A DNA stretch of 64,000 nucleotides from Roseibium sediminis (GCF_008711325.1 NZ_VXDB01000008.1:1-64000); one strand, 5' to 3'. Shown: positions 1 through 9,214, counted from the first letter of the stretch. Program-made: numbers and translations. Notes: generated from the sequence alone by a model not told the origin.

Positions 1-423
1 CCGGAAACACCTTCTTCAAATGATCGGCCAGCAATCGCCGGGCCGTGCCAACACAATTACAATCCCCGTGCCAAACGGCTCACGCAGGGTCAGAAAAATA
101 ACAAGACATTGAAATATATGTCTTTGTCGGATCGAGCTGACGCAAAGGCAGCCAAAACTGACAGCCGACACACGACCATCCCCTTGGCAAAACTGGCCAT
201 AAACGGCCAGCCCATCCAGAAAAAGGCACCAAAAAATCGACTAACGTATTGATCTAATGAACAGAACACCCTCTGGCCAAATTTGGCCAGGGCTGGCCAT
301 TTTTGGCCAGCGGCGGAAATACGCGGAGAATCGGCGTAGGTGAAGCGCGCAGAACGCCGATAGAATGCAAAGCGCACACTACAAGTGATCGCAAAACACG
401 TTCGAATTTTTCAGGAAGAAGAG
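1..423. other. Left-edge region, no gene assigned
   Basis: No convincing gene was found in this 423-base stretch before tRNA-Phe. Short open frames touch the left edge on both strands, but none has a recognisable protein signature or a well-placed ribosome binding site. A gene end or start outside the window cannot be excluded. The main structure here is a set of regularly spaced TGGCCA hexamers (entered separately), which suggests regulatory DNA for tRNA-Phe or for a gene lying to the left. Confidence 0.4.
194..309. repeat. Helically phased TGGCCA palindrome array
   Basis: The palindromic hexamer TGGCCA (CGGCCA once) starts at 194, 204, 274, 284, 294 and 304. Within each cluster the step is exactly 10 bases, and the clusters are 70 bases apart, so all six copies lie on the same face of the helix. 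A weaker TTGGCA lies at 184. Spacers differ in sequence, so this is not a simple tandem duplication. Phased short palindromes usually mean cooperative binding of a protein. No known regulator is recognised. Confidence 0.6.
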
Positions 424-499
424 TGGTGCCCAGAGCCGGAATCGAACCAGCGACACGCGGATTTTCAATCCGCTGCTCTACCAACTGAGCTATCTGGGC
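424..499 (-). tRNA. tRNA-Phe (GAA)
   Basis: The reverse strand folds as a canonical 76-nt tRNA with encoded CCA. The acceptor arms are GCCCAGA and TCTGGGC, the D-arm contains AGCTCAGTTGG, the anticodon loop carries GAA, and the T-arm contains GGTTCGATTCC. The discriminator base is A and CCA occupies 424-426. GAA decodes UUC and UUU (phenylalanine). The gene stands alone, with the TGGCCA array downstream of its 3' end on this strand. Confidence 0.97.
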
Positions 500-857
500 A
501 TCTGGCGCTGAACCATGTTGTCCTCGCGCCGGAGTGACGCCCTTATAGTGGGTGGTTTCGGGCTTGTCCAGCACCCCGGCGAAGTTTTTCCAATGCCCCT
601 GCACTTTTTTCACAAGCTGGCGCAACTCTTCTGTAAGCCTCTGTTCCAAAAGGAAAAAGTTTCCCCTTTGCGACCGGGATAACCTGCGGGGCGGTCTGCA
701 ATATTTGGGGCAGCGAGCTGATCATTGCTCCGTACAGACGGAGCATTCAGGAGCATGGTTCAGCGGCTTTGTTCAGGGGCTCAGTTCAGGGTCCCGTTCC
801 GCGGACGGTTCTGCCCGGCTGATGCGACGAAGCGGAACGCCATGCATCCCTGCAAAT
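500..857. other. Intergenic region, no gene seen
   Basis: This stretch lies between the 5' side of tRNA-Phe and the terminator of the nucleotidase gene. Open frames in it overlap neighbours, lack ribosome binding sites and show no domain signatures. The part nearest 500 should hold the tRNA-Phe promoter, but no clear -35/-10 pair could be fixed by eye. Confidence 0.4.
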
Positions 858-886
858 GAAAAACGCGCCGGAGAGACTCCGGCGCG
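858..886 (-). terminator. Rho-independent terminator after the 5'-nucleotidase gene
   Basis: Read on the minus strand, a 10-bp GC stem (864-873 with 877-886, 3-nt loop) is followed by TTTTTC. It begins 28 bases past the stop codon of the nucleotidase gene. Confidence 0.85.
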
Positions 887-913
887 TCGGTATTTCTGCG
901 GTTTTGACCCGGC

Positions 914-2524
914 TTATTGCTCGACGATACGACCGTCGGTGAACGGGGCGTAGCCGGTGTTTTCGGCAAGGTAGTCGGCCACAACGGTTTCAAGACCCGG
1001 ACCGAAGTCATAGGCGTTCATGCCGTTGGTTGCGAAGACCTTGTAGCCGTCGCCGCCGGAGCGCATGTAGTTGTTGGTTGCGACCGTGTAGACCTTTTCC
1101 TGATCGATCGGCACCCACTGGTCGCCTTCCTTGACTTCAACAACAAGGATACGGCCTTGCCCAGCCGGCTTCTTACGGGTCCAGGAGTATTTCATGCCGG
1201 CGACCTGCGGGAAGCGGCCTGCGCCTTCCTCAACTTCAGAGACCCCGTTTTCCAGAGCCGCGACCACGTCGGCGCCCTTCAGCTGGAACGTGGCCAGCGT
1301 GTTCTGGAACGGAAGAACGGTCAGGACTTCGCCCATGGTGATCTCGCCTTCATCGATGGACGCGCGAAGGCCGCCACCGTTCTGGATCACGATCTGGACG
1401 CCCTGCTCCCTGGCGCGAGCGAGCATGGCTTCGGCAACAAGGTTGCCCATGGCGCATTCGCCAGCGCGGCAGGTGTCACGGCTGCCGTCGATCATGCCAG
1501 CCGCAGAGGAAACGACCTGTGCCTTGAGAGCCTCGATCGGCGCACCCAGCTCGGCAACGCGGGCCAGAACCTTTTCGTTCGGCGTGACGGAGTTGTCGAG
1601 CAGGATCGGGTCACCGGCGACCTTGGTCACGTTGCCCGCATCATCAAAGGTGACTTCCACTTCACCCAGATACTTGCCGTAGGCATAGGCCTGCACGATC
1701 GGCACGTCCTTGCCTTCCGGGTTCTTCACCAGAACCGGATACGGGCCCTTGGCCTTCTCGTCGATGTTGGACAGAAGCGTGTGGGAGTGGCCACCAACGA
1801 TCAGGTCGATACCCGGAACAGCTGCAGCGATTTCCATGTCGCGCGGCAGGCCCATGTGGGTCACGGCGATGATCTTGTTGACGCCTGCAGCTTCCAGGCC
1901 TTCAACGGCGCCCTTCAGGTAGTCTTCGCCCTGAATGAAACGCACGCCAGCGCCCGGAGACGAGGTTTCGCCGGTGTCTTCAGCCAGTGCGGACACGATG
2001 CCGACCTTCTGGCCGCCCTTTTCAAGGATGATCACGCCCGGAACCTTGCCCTTCAGGAGCGGCTCGCCGGACACGTCGATATTGCCGGAAATGACCGGGA
2101 AATTCACTTTGCCGAGGAAGTTGGCAAGACCTGCCGGACCGTCGTCAAACTCGTGATTGCCGACTGCCATCACGTCAAAGCCCATGCCGTTCATGAACTC
2201 GGCTGCCGCGTCCCCCTTGTAGGTGGTGTAGAACAGCGAACCCTGGAACTGGTCGCCGGCATCCAGCAGGAGGACGTTCTTGCCTTCGCCTTCCAATGCG
2301 GCGCGGCGCTCGTCAATCTTGGACTGGATACGGGCAACGCCGCCGAAGCACTTGCCTTCGGTCTCGGACTCTGCGTCGCAGGTGGAATCGTACTTGTTGA
2401 TCGATTCAATGCGCGAATGAAGGTCGTTGATGTGCAGCACAGTCAACGAAAAGTCGGCAAATGCCGCGGTGCTCATTGAAGTTGTTAGGGCCAGCGCAGC
2501 TGCGCCGAACAGTGTCTTTTTCAT
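914..2524 (-). CDS. Periplasmic 5'-nucleotidase / UshA-type metallophosphoesterase
   Basis: The 536-residue product is a secreted metallophosphatase that should hydrolyse 5'-nucleotides or nucleotide sugars in the periplasm, releasing phosphate and nucleoside. It opens with a Sec signal peptide (MKKTLFG..., cleaved near residue 23). The N-terminal calcineurin-like domain shows the metal ligands in order: HINDLH (31-36), AGDQF (89-93), GNHEFD (122-127), H223 and GGHSHT (244-249). The C-terminal half is a 5'-nucleotidase substrate domain containing NGGGLRAS. Length fits UshA/NT5E proteins. The start was chosen at the signal-peptide methionine; an upstream in-frame start at 2659 would add 45 residues with no export logic. 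It is monocistronic with its own terminator. Substrate range is not resolved. Confidence 0.9.
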   Translation of the reverse strand: MKKTLFGAAALALTTSMSTAAFADFSLTVLHINDLHSRIESINKYDSTCDAESETEGKCFGGVARIQSKIDERRAALEGEGKNVLLLDAGDQFQGSLFYTTYKGDAAAEFMNGMGFDVMAVGNHEFDDGPAGLANFLGKVNFPVISGNIDVSGEPLLKGKVPGVIILEKGGQKVGIVSALAEDTGETSSPGAGVRFIQGEDYLKGAVEGLEAAGVNKIIAVTHMGLPRDMEIAAAVPGIDLIVGGHSHTLLSNIDEKAKGPYPVLVKNPEGKDVPIVQAYAYGKYLGEVEVTFDDAGNVTKVAGDPILLDNSVTPNEKVLARVAELGAPIEALKAQVVSSAAGMIDGSRDTCRAGECAMGNLVAEAMLARAREQGVQIVIQNGGGLRASIDEGEITMGEVLTVLPFQNTLATFQLKGADVVAALENGVSEVEEGAGRFPQVAGMKYSWTRKKPAGQGRILVVEVKEGDQWVPIDQEKVYTVATNNYMRSGGDGYKVFATNGMNAYDFGPGLETVVADYLAENTGYAPFTDGRIVEQ

Positions 2525-2787
2525 AAAAGCCTCGCCAGTCAAGACGGGGTTCGAGGGGCCGGTTTCCGGCTTCGCTCCCTGATATATCCTCTGGAAGAGT
2601 GTCATCCCAAATGTGGTTGCAACCATGCGCCCGGCAGAGTGGCAATCTCTCCCCGGCACCTCGTAGCATACAAATCGGATCAGCTCCCCATGGAACCGTC
2701 TAGTGCGGTTCCAAGACGCTATTATGACCGTGAAAATTTTTTCACGACAAGCAAAATAATTTAAAAAATTGCCGACGAAGCGTCTGC

Positions 2788-3006
2788 CTAGCCAGCGGAC
2801 GGGTCTTCGTCTTCCACGTCATCGGTTTCAACGGCGGGAATGGAGTAGCCCTCGGAAAACCAGCGGTGCAGATCGACCTGATTGCAGCGCTCGGAGCAGA
2901 ACGGGTAGTCTTCCGGACTGGACAGCTTTGAGCATATCGGACACGGCCGCATGCGCCGCCCGGGGCTGCTGCCCGCGTCCTTTCCGGATGTGCTGTCTTC
3001 GGTCAT
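2788..3006 (-). CDS. yacG: DNA gyrase inhibitor YacG, zinc-binding
   Basis: This is a 72-residue protein of the YacG family, which binds GyrB and inhibits gyrase in Escherichia coli. The single zinc site is visible as CPIC near the start of the domain and FCSERC about 15 residues later, followed by the family's DLxRW stretch. The tail is acidic. The start at 3006 is preferred over 3027 because GGAGGT sits five bases upstream of it. It is the last gene of the maf-yacG end of the housekeeping block and probably shares its transcript. Confidence 0.88.
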   Translation of the reverse strand: MTEDSTSGKDAGSSPGRRMRPCPICSKLSSPEDYPFCSERCNQVDLHRWFSEGYSIPAVETDDVEDEDPSAG

Positions 3007-3056
3007 GTCGACCTCCGTATTCTGCATGAAAACCGGTGATTGGGGACAATGGCGCG

Positions 3057-3683
3057 TCAGCTGACCGCGTCGGCCCAGCCCTTGCGCACGGGATAGCCGG
3101 CACCGGCCAGCAATGTGGCGGTTTCAGCCAGGGGCAACCCGACAACCGCGGGATAGGACCCGACCAGCTTCACGACAAAGCTTCCGGCCAGTCCCTGAAT
3201 GGCGTAGCCACCCGCCTTGCCGCGCCACTCGCCCGACTGCAGGTAGTCATCCATTTCCTGACGCGACAACCGCTTGAAGCGCACCCGTGCCTCGACCAGC
3301 TTGGTCCGCAGCTTTCCATCCGGCGCGGAAACGGCAACACCGGTGTAGACGCGGTGGCCGCGCCCGGACAGAAGCGACAGGCACGAAATAGCCTGATCGG
3401 TGAGTTCTGCCTTCGGCAGAACACGCCGCCCAACTGCGACCACCGTATCAGCCGCAAGGATGATGCCGGATTTCAGCTCGTCACTCTGGTTGGCAAGGGC
3501 ACGAACGGATTCGGCCTTTTCCCGCGCAAGGCGCACCGCTAGCGCGCGCGGCGACTCATGCTTTTTCGGCGTCTCGTCGAGATCGGCCGGCATCAGGTGA
3601 TCCGGATCAAGACCGATCTGCTGCAGCAAGGCCAGACGGCGGGGCGAAGCAGAGGCCAGAATAAGGGGCGGAGCCGATGCCAT
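3057..3683 (-). CDS. maf: Maf-family nucleotide pyrophosphatase
   Basis: The 208-residue protein belongs to the Maf/YhdE family, which hydrolyses non-canonical or excess nucleoside triphosphates (dTTP/UTP or 7-methyl-GTP, depending on subfamily) to monophosphates. The N-terminal substrate loop ASASPRR (residues 11-17), DETP near 36 and the ADTVV strand near 79 are present, and a YAIQGLAG segment lies near residue 160. Length is typical. It lies between infA and yacG on the minus strand, a conserved order in Rhizobiales. Which nucleotide it prefers cannot be read from the sequence. Confidence 0.9.
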   Translation of the reverse strand: MASAPPLILASASPRRLALLQQIGLDPDHLMPADLDETPKKHESPRALAVRLAREKAESVRALANQSDELKSGIILAADTVVAVGRRVLPKAELTDQAISCLSLLSGRGHRVYTGVAVSAPDGKLRTKLVEARVRFKRLSRQEMDDYLQSGEWRGKAGGYAIQGLAGSFVVKLVGSYPAVVGLPLAETATLLAGAGYPVRKGWADAVS

Positions 3684-3727
3684 TTCAGAACAAACCCTCT
3701 GCGTCCGCGATAAGTGCGGTCACGAAC

Positions 3728-3946
3728 CTACTTGAAACGATAGGTGATTCGACCCTTGGTGAGGTCGTAAGGGGTCATTTCAACCAGAACCTTGTCGCCT
3801 GCAAGCACGCGAATGCGGTTCTTGCGCATGCGTCCTGCGGTGTGAGCGATGATTTCGTGGTCATTTTCCAGTTTGACCCGGAATGTTGCATTCGGAAGCA
3901 ATTCCGTCACAACGCCCGGAAACTCCAGTGCTTCTTCTTTAGCCAT
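3728..3946 (-). CDS. infA: Translation initiation factor IF-1
   Basis: This 72-residue protein is IF-1, the OB-fold factor that occupies the ribosomal A site during initiation. It begins [11 protein letters not shown] and ends [13 protein letters not shown], which is nearly invariant in bacteria. The middle holds the RNA-binding [14 protein letters not shown] strand. It sits between the low-molecular-weight phosphatase gene and maf, as in many Rhizobiales. Confidence 0.98.
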   Translation of the reverse strand: MAKEEALEFPGVVTELLPNATFRVKLENDHEIIAHTAGRMRKNRIRVLAGDKVLVEMTPYDLTKGRITYRFK

Positions 3947-4060
3947 ATGTATCCCTGAGATAAGGCTTCTAAACGAGCCGGGAACCTAACGGATCACGTG
4001 ATGAAAGGGAACCGCTGATTTTCGCTGTTTTGGCGAATTATGCGTCCTGCACCACAGAAT

Positions 4061-4513
4061 TCAGCCGCTCGGGGCAGAAGACCATGCCAAACGCTTCTTG
4101 ATCTTCATCATCAGCTGGTCGCGCACGGTCCGATAGCTGTCCATGATCTGCTCCCGGCTGCCGGTCGCCAGGGTCGGATCGAAGGTCGGCCAATACTCCA
4201 CATCAACCGAATCCACGCGAGACATGTCCAGCGCCTTGTGGTGCGCTTCGGGGGCAAGTGTGATGATCAGGTCAAAGCCGGATTCGTCCAGCTGCTCGAA
4301 CGTCTTGGGCCGATGGCTGGCCATGTCGATGCCGATTTCGGCCATGACCGCATCCACGAACGGGTCCAGCTCACCCTGCCGCACACCGGCGGAGCGGACA
4401 TAGATCTGGCGCGGGAACAGCGTCCGCGTGATGGCAGAGGCCATCGGCGAGCGGACGGAGTTCATGCCGCACGCAAACAGGATTGCGGATGGACGCTCGG
4501 CCGGCCCGTCCAC
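4061..4513 (-). CDS. Low-molecular-weight protein-tyrosine phosphatase family protein
   Basis: The 150-residue product has the LMW phosphatase fold. The P-loop CGMNSVRS (C-x5-R-S) begins at residue 15 and the general-acid Asp is visible in WPTFDP near residue 110. Such proteins dephosphorylate phosphotyrosine or act as arsenate reductases. The position directly after the UPF0262 gene (six bases apart) and before infA is conserved in Rhizobiales and gives no arsenic-related context, so a protein phosphatase role is more likely. It is co-transcribed with hisD and the UPF0262 gene. Confidence 0.88.
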   Translation of the reverse strand: MDGPAERPSAILFACGMNSVRSPMASAITRTLFPRQIYVRSAGVRQGELDPFVDAVMAEIGIDMASHRPKTFEQLDESGFDLIITLAPEAHHKALDMSRVDSVDVEYWPTFDPTLATGSREQIMDSYRTVRDQLMMKIKKRLAWSSAPSG

Positions 4514-4519
4514 TCTTCG

Positions 4520-5023
4520 TCAGCCCTTCCAGTGCAGGGCGTAAACGAGGGTGAACAGCCGCCGGGCTGTTTGCATATCGACCGTGATCTTACCCTCCAG
4601 ACGTTCCATGAGGATCGAGGATCCTTCGTTGTGAACACCGCGCCGCCCCATGTCGATCGCCTCGATCTGGCTTGGGGTCGCGCGCCGAATGGCTTCATAG
4701 TAGCTCTGGCAGATCAGGTCGTAGTCCTTCACGACCTTGCGCAGCGGCGTAAGCGACAAAACATGGGTGACCACCTGTTCGCCGCCGTCGGTCTTGATAT
4801 CGAAGACCAGCTTTTTCTCGACAACCGAGAGGTTCAGGACAAACCTGCCCTCCGGCTGACCGGCTGGCTGAAAGACATTCTCGTCGATGAGATCGTAGAT
4901 CGCGACGGCCCGATCATGCTCGACATCGGGGGTCGAACGGCTGATCGACGCCTCATCCAATACCACTTCGACAAGCTTTCCGCCTGCCGCCTGTGTGGAC
5001 TCCTGATCTTCGATCTCAGCCAT
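4520..5023 (-). CDS. UPF0262 family protein
   Basis: This 167-residue protein matches the UPF0262 family, found almost only in Alphaproteobacteria and of unknown biochemical function. The characteristic core [12 protein letters not shown] is near residue 38, the strands FVLNLSV and LVFDI follow, and the C-terminal half has the SYYEAIRRA and RRGVHNEG segments. It starts 13 bases after the hisD stop and ends six bases before the phosphatase gene, so it is part of the same operon. No signal peptide or membrane segment is seen. Confidence 0.85.
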   Translation of the reverse strand: MAEIEDQESTQAAGGKLVEVVLDEASISRSTPDVEHDRAVAIYDLIDENVFQPAGQPEGRFVLNLSVVEKKLVFDIKTDGGEQVVTHVLSLTPLRKVVKDYDLICQSYYEAIRRATPSQIEAIDMGRRGVHNEGSSILMERLEGKITVDMQTARRLFTLVYALHWKG

Positions 5024-5036
5024 GCGTCATGTCCGT

Positions 5037-6332
5037 CTAGAGATTCAGCCTGATGGAAACAGACCGTGCGTGCGCCGACAAACCTTCGGCCTCCCCCAAA
5101 GTAATGGCGGCGGGCCCGAGTTCGCGCAAGGCTTCCGGCGTACATTTCAGGATGGAGGTGCGTTTTACGAAATCCAGCACCGAAAGACCGGAGGAAAACC
5201 GTGCCGAACGGGCAGTTGGCAGGACGTGGTTGCAGCCACCCACATAATCCCCGATGGCTTCCGGCGTGTGCCGTCCAAGAAACACAGAGCCGGCATTGCG
5301 CACCTTTTCAAGCATCGCATCGGGATCTTCAACGGCGAGTTCCAGATGCTCGGCGGCAATCCGGTTGATGAGCGGCAGCGCGCCCTCAAGGCTGTTCACG
5401 AGGATCACGGCACCGAAATCTGTCCAGCTGGCGCGCGCCACCTCTTCCTTCGGCAATGTTGTCAGCTGGCGTTCCACCGCCTTTTCGACGTCCGCAGCCA
5501 GGCTTGGCGTGTCGGTGATCAGGATCGACTGGGCGACAGGATCATGCTCGGCCTGCGCCAGAAGGTCGGCAGCAAGCCAGTCGGGATTGTTCTCGCCATC
5601 GGCCACCACCAGCACTTCGGACGGACCGGCGATCATGTCGATGCCAACCGTGCCGAAAACGCGGCGCTTGGCAGCGGCCACAAAGGCATTTCCGGGTCCG
5701 ACAATCTTGGCAACAGGGGCAATCGTCTCGGTGCCATAGGCAAGTGCGGCAACAGCCTGCGCCCCGCCGATGCGATAGATTTCGGTGATACCGGCAATCT
5801 TTGCAGCGGCCAGAACCTGCGGGTTCAGCACCCCGTCCGGGCTCGGAACGACCATCGCGATGCGCTCAACCCCTGCCACCTTGGCCGGGACGGCGTTCAT
5901 CAGAACCGAACTTGGATAACTGGCCAGTCCGCCGGGCACATAAAGACCGACCGATTCAACAGCTGTCCACTTTGACCCGAGCTCAACCCCGACAGCATCC
6001 ACATAGCGGTCGTCTTTGGGGAGCTGGCGCTTGTGATGGGAGGCAATGCGATCATGCGCAAGCTGAAGCGCGTCCAGAACGTCCTGCGGCACCTGCCCGA
6101 CAGCCGCCTCGATCTCCGCTTGCGAAACCTTCAGCTCGGACATCTTTTCAACTGTCAGCCGGTCGAACCGCGCCGTGTATTCAACGACTGCCGTGTCCCC
6201 GCGATGTCGGACATCTTCCAGAATGGTGCGGACCACCTGATCCACATCTTCAGACACTTCCCGCTTGCTTGCCAGCAGTTCGGCAAAGCGGGCTTCAAAA
6301 TCAGCATCATTCTGGTTGAGGCGGGTGACCAA
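5037..6332 (-). CDS. hisD: Histidinol dehydrogenase
   Basis: HisD catalyses the last two steps of histidine synthesis, oxidising L-histidinol to L-histidine with two NAD+ and a catalytic zinc. The product shows the family hallmarks YVPGGLASYPSS, the IAGPSEVLV strand, an AEHDP motif and the C-terminal GLSVLDFVK stretch. A TTG start at 6332 (431 residues) is chosen because AAGGAG lies six bases upstream and the protein then begins MVTRLNQ, as in relatives. An ATG at 6347 is the alternative, and a longer frame to 6395 is unlikely. It leads the UPF0262-phosphatase-infA series. Confidence 0.95.
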   Translation of the reverse strand: MVTRLNQNDADFEARFAELLASKREVSEDVDQVVRTILEDVRHRGDTAVVEYTARFDRLTVEKMSELKVSQAEIEAAVGQVPQDVLDALQLAHDRIASHHKRQLPKDDRYVDAVGVELGSKWTAVESVGLYVPGGLASYPSSVLMNAVPAKVAGVERIAMVVPSPDGVLNPQVLAAAKIAGITEIYRIGGAQAVAALAYGTETIAPVAKIVGPGNAFVAAAKRRVFGTVGIDMIAGPSEVLVVADGENNPDWLAADLLAQAEHDPVAQSILITDTPSLAADVEKAVERQLTTLPKEEVARASWTDFGAVILVNSLEGALPLINRIAAEHLELAVEDPDAMLEKVRNAGSVFLGRHTPEAIGDYVGGCNHVLPTARSARFSSGLSVLDFVKRTSILKCTPEALRELGPAAITLGEAEGLSAHARSVSIRLNL

Positions 6333-6409
6333 GTTCGGCTCCTTCATGAGCGATTTGTGCGTTTTCGATTGAAGCGGATAACCTGATATACTCATTTAAC
6401 AGAGACTGG

Positions 6410-6784
6410 CTAGTTTTTGAGCAAATCACGCATTTCTGCTTCGTGTCTGATCCAGTGAAAAGCCATCCCAAGTGCCCCATGTATTCGTGCTGGCAATTCG
6501 CCTGAAAGGCCATATTGGGGTTCAGCGCTTTCATATTTGTGCGCCCACAAGAACACCTTTGAATCTACGTATTTCACCAATCTGTCACTCAAAACTCCAC
6601 AATCTGAAACCAATCTGGCTACATGTTTATTATGATCAGCAAGTGAGCCGGGCGTGTACCCGATCACAGCGATTTCGATCAAACATCTAACCTGCCTAGT
6701 CTCACTCTCGGAAAGTTCAGAAACGTCGCCAAAAATCGCTTGAATGAGACCACCAATGCGGTCGTGACCTTCCGGAAACATCAT
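6410..6784 (-). CDS. Hypothetical protein, orphan insert
   Basis: The 124-residue product is not recognised. It is predicted to be soluble and largely helical, with several Trp and His residues near the C-terminus (AFHWIRHEAEM) and no signal peptide, membrane segment or metal motif. Base composition is visibly more AT-rich than the adjacent hisD and DUF2948 genes. It interrupts a gene order (DUF2948 then hisD) that is normally contiguous in Rhizobiales, which suggests a recent insertion. No good Shine-Dalgarno sequence is seen before the double ATG start. It could be a translated gene of foreign origin or a decaying one. Confidence 0.55.
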   Translation of the reverse strand: MMFPEGHDRIGGLIQAIFGDVSELSESETRQVRCLIEIAVIGYTPGSLADHNKHVARLVSDCGVLSDRLVKYVDSKVFLWAHKYESAEPQYGLSGELPARIHGALGMAFHWIRHEAEMRDLLKN

Positions 6785-6875
6785 TTCATTTGCTCATCAA
6801 ACTTGGGTGCCAGCTGACTCGGATAATTATCCACGCTTCCCCCTGCGAGTTCCTGCATTTTTAACGGTGTGCCGG

Positions 6876-7313
6876 TCAGGCGAGATCGTGGCTTGGCTTG
6901 TTCGGGGTCGACCAGGCCGCGCCGAGATCGGCAAGCTGAGCCTCGATGCACTCGACCTCCAGAAGAATGGAGGGGCCACCTGCAAAATCAAGACGGACAC
7001 TGCCAGACGGCTCTTCCCCGGCCTCAAAGGTGATTGCAAGAAGTTCCAGCACCGCGTCCTTGGCATTCTGCCGCAGCTGGTTGGCCTTCATCGAACGAAC
7101 CTGCGAGAAGGACAGCGCTGAACGGCGGCGTTCATGCGCCTTGGTCCGGCGATCTGCTTCCTTGTCCCAGACAAAACGGTTCATCACGAAGACGGCCCGG
7201 TTCTCCTTTGGCAGATAACGAATATCGCCCACGAGGAGAACGGCATCCTGAACATGCGCCGAAAGCACCTGAAGGTCTTCGGCATCAAGGGCGGCAAGCT
7301 TCAATTGGTCCAT
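6876..7313 (-). CDS. DUF2948 family protein
   Basis: The 145-residue protein belongs to DUF2948, an alphaproteobacterial family of unknown function whose gene regularly lies between murA and hisD. The N-terminal LKLAALDAEDLQVLSAHVQD signature and the later strand RFVWDKEAD are characteristic. No catalytic or export motif is seen. The ATG at 7313 is preferred to the TTG at 7322. Conservation of the neighbourhood rather than any motif is the main clue to an essential-process link (cell wall or histidine), and that link is inference. Confidence 0.85.
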   Translation of the reverse strand: MDQLKLAALDAEDLQVLSAHVQDAVLLVGDIRYLPKENRAVFVMNRFVWDKEADRRTKAHERRRSALSFSQVRSMKANQLRQNAKDAVLELLAITFEAGEEPSGSVRLDFAGGPSILLEVECIEAQLADLGAAWSTPNKPSHDLA

Positions 7314-7475
7314 GCTGGTCAAGTCAAACCCGGTTCATTGACGGGGCGCGGAAATCCGCTGCCCCTATGCTCTATCCAAGCCGTTGACCTAACGGGGATT
7401 GGCCGATTTGGCAATGCGCAATTCGGCAGAGCTGTCATGCCTTCGGCTGCCGGCGCACTCCTGCGCCCGGCTGGA

Positions 7476-8765
7476 TCAGCCCGAGATGCGCTCGATCTTC
7501 GCGCCGCAGCGGTTCAGCTTGTCTTCCAGCCGCTCAAAGCCGCGATCCAGATGATAGACGCGGTTGACCGTGGTCTCGCCTTCGGCCACCAGACCGGCAA
7601 TGACGAGCGACACGGATGCGCGCAGGTCCGTTGCCATCACCGGCGCACCACGAAGGGTGGAGACGCCGTCAATGGTTGCCGTGCGCCCATCGATATGGAT
7701 CTGAGCCCCGAGACGAGCCAGCTCCTGAACGTGCATGAAGCGGTTCTCAAAGATCGTCTCGGTAATCCGGCTGGTCCCACCGGCCTTGGTCATCAGCGCC
7801 ATGAACTGCGCCTGAAGGTCCGTCGGGAAGCCCGGGAACGGCTCGGTGGTGATGTCCACCGGCTGAATGCCGTTGCCATTGCGATAGACGCGGATACCTT
7901 CCGACGTTTCGGTGATTTCCGCACCAGCCTGGCGCAATGTCTCCAGCGCATTTTCCAGAAGGTCGGCGCGCGCACCCTTCAGCAGCACTTCGCCGCCGGT
8001 CATTGCGACCGCCATGGCGTAGGTGCCCGTTTCAATCCGGTCCGGCAGAACGGCGTGATGGGCGCCATGCAGGCGCTTGACGCCCTGAATGCGAATGGTG
8101 GATGTGCCCTCGCCCTCGATCTTCGCACCCATGGCCTTCAGGCACTTGGCAAGATCGGTGACTTCCGGCTCGCGGGCCGCATTGACGATTTCGGTCTCGC
8201 CTTCGGCCAGCGTTGCCGCCATCATGATCGTGTGGGTCGCACCGACGGAGACCTTCGGGAACTCGACACGAGCACCCTTCAGGCCGCCCGGAGCCTTCAC
8301 GACCACATAGCCGCCCTGAATGTCGATCTCGGCACCCAGTGCTTCCAGACCGTCGATAAAGAAATCGACGGGACGCGTGCCAATGGCGCAGCCACCGGGA
8401 AGCGATACGCGCGCCTCATGCATGCGGGCAACCAGCGGGCCAATGACCCAGAAGCTGGCGCGCATCTTCGACACCAGCTCATACGGCGCGGTGGTATCCA
8501 CGATTTCGCGGGCGGTCAGGGCAACGGTCTGGCCTTCCAGATCATCCTGACCGTTGCGCTTGCCGTTGACGGCATAATCAACGCCGTGGTTCGACAGGAT
8601 CTGGGTCAACTGGGCCACGTCGCGCAGGCGCGGAACATTGGTCAGCGTCAGGGTTTCATCGGTCAGCAGGGAGGCAATCATCAGCGGCAAGGTCGCGTTT
8701 TTCGCGCCCGAGATCGGAATGACGCCATTCAGTTGTGCGCCGCCGGTTACCTTGATGCTGTCCAT
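7476..8765 (-). CDS. murA: UDP-N-acetylglucosamine 1-carboxyvinyltransferase
   Basis: MurA transfers enolpyruvate from phosphoenolpyruvate to UDP-GlcNAc, the first committed step of peptidoglycan synthesis in the cytoplasm. The 429-residue protein begins [14 protein letters not shown] and carries the substrate-binding GAKNA motif at residues 20-24. The catalytic Cys is at 126 in [11 protein letters not shown] (equivalent to Cys115 of E. coli, the fosfomycin target), so the enzyme should be fosfomycin-sensitive by this criterion. The start at 8765 fits the family; a longer frame to 8801 adds a non-homologous tail. Confidence 0.97.
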   Translation of the reverse strand: MDSIKVTGGAQLNGVIPISGAKNATLPLMIASLLTDETLTLTNVPRLRDVAQLTQILSNHGVDYAVNGKRNGQDDLEGQTVALTAREIVDTTAPYELVSKMRASFWVIGPLVARMHEARVSLPGGCAIGTRPVDFFIDGLEALGAEIDIQGGYVVVKAPGGLKGARVEFPKVSVGATHTIMMAATLAEGETEIVNAAREPEVTDLAKCLKAMGAKIEGEGTSTIRIQGVKRLHGAHHAVLPDRIETGTYAMAVAMTGGEVLLKGARADLLENALETLRQAGAEITETSEGIRVYRNGNGIQPVDITTEPFPGFPTDLQAQFMALMTKAGGTSRITETIFENRFMHVQELARLGAQIHIDGRTATIDGVSTLRGAPVMATDLRASVSLVIAGLVAEGETTVNRVYHLDRGFERLEDKLNRCGAKIERISG

Positions 8766-8977
8766 TGTTTTCCAACCCACCCGATGTGTGTGTCCGCCCA
8801 TCCCGGCAGACTGTCATTTCTTGCAGAACCTAAAGCAGTTGACGGGGTCTACACGCAAGTTTGGGCGCACGCAAGACGAGGCCTTGGCAAGAATGGGGCA
8901 ATTCGCGGCCTTTTTCTGCCGTTTTGGCTAACGCGGGACCTGTTCTGCGCGCGCAGCATCATCAAGCCCCCGGTTGC

Positions 8978-9214
8978 TCAAGCTTTTTTGGCAGCCGCCT
9001 TCCGCCGACGAAGATTTGCCCGCAAGGCCTCAGCCAGTCTTTCTTCGCGGGACTTCGGGGCTTCCTTGTCACCCTTCGCGCCGGAGCCCTTATCTGAAGC
9101 CTCAACCTGCGTCGCCGGCTTTTCCCTGTCGCTCACCCTTGCTCGTCCCCTTGAAGATTTCGCGTCTTCTCCTTCATACTCCTTACCTGTAAGGACCGGA
9201 AGCCTCCTTCCCAT
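8978..9214 (-). CDS. Small basic conserved hypothetical protein
   Basis: This 78-residue, highly charged protein ends in an Arg/Lys-rich helix, LAEALRANLRRRKAAAKKA. That tail is a recurring feature of small proteins in Rhizobiales, often near murA. The start at 9214 is supported by GGAGGTGATACC immediately upstream; a GTG at 9247 would read through that site. The first 60 residues look disordered. It has no known function; nucleic-acid or ribosome contact through the basic tail is only a guess. Confidence 0.7.
   Translation of the reverse strand: MGRRLPVLTGKEYEGEDAKSSRGRARVSDREKPATQVEASDKGSGAKGDKEAPKSREERLAEALRANLRRRKAAAKKA

Noticed and set aside
1-249. Open plus-strand frame from the left edge to a stop at 249
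   Set aside because: Composition is not protein-like, it crosses the phased TGGCCA repeats, and no motif is recognisable; a true gene end cannot be shown from the window.
917-2479. Long plus-strand frame of 520 codons opposite the nucleotidase gene
   Set aside because: It is the antisense shadow of a gene with clear domain motifs, caused by high GC; no ribosome site or family resemblance.
2692-2712. Hairpin GGAACCG/CGGTTCC as terminator of yacG
   Set aside because: The stem is good but no T-run follows on the minus strand; left unassigned.
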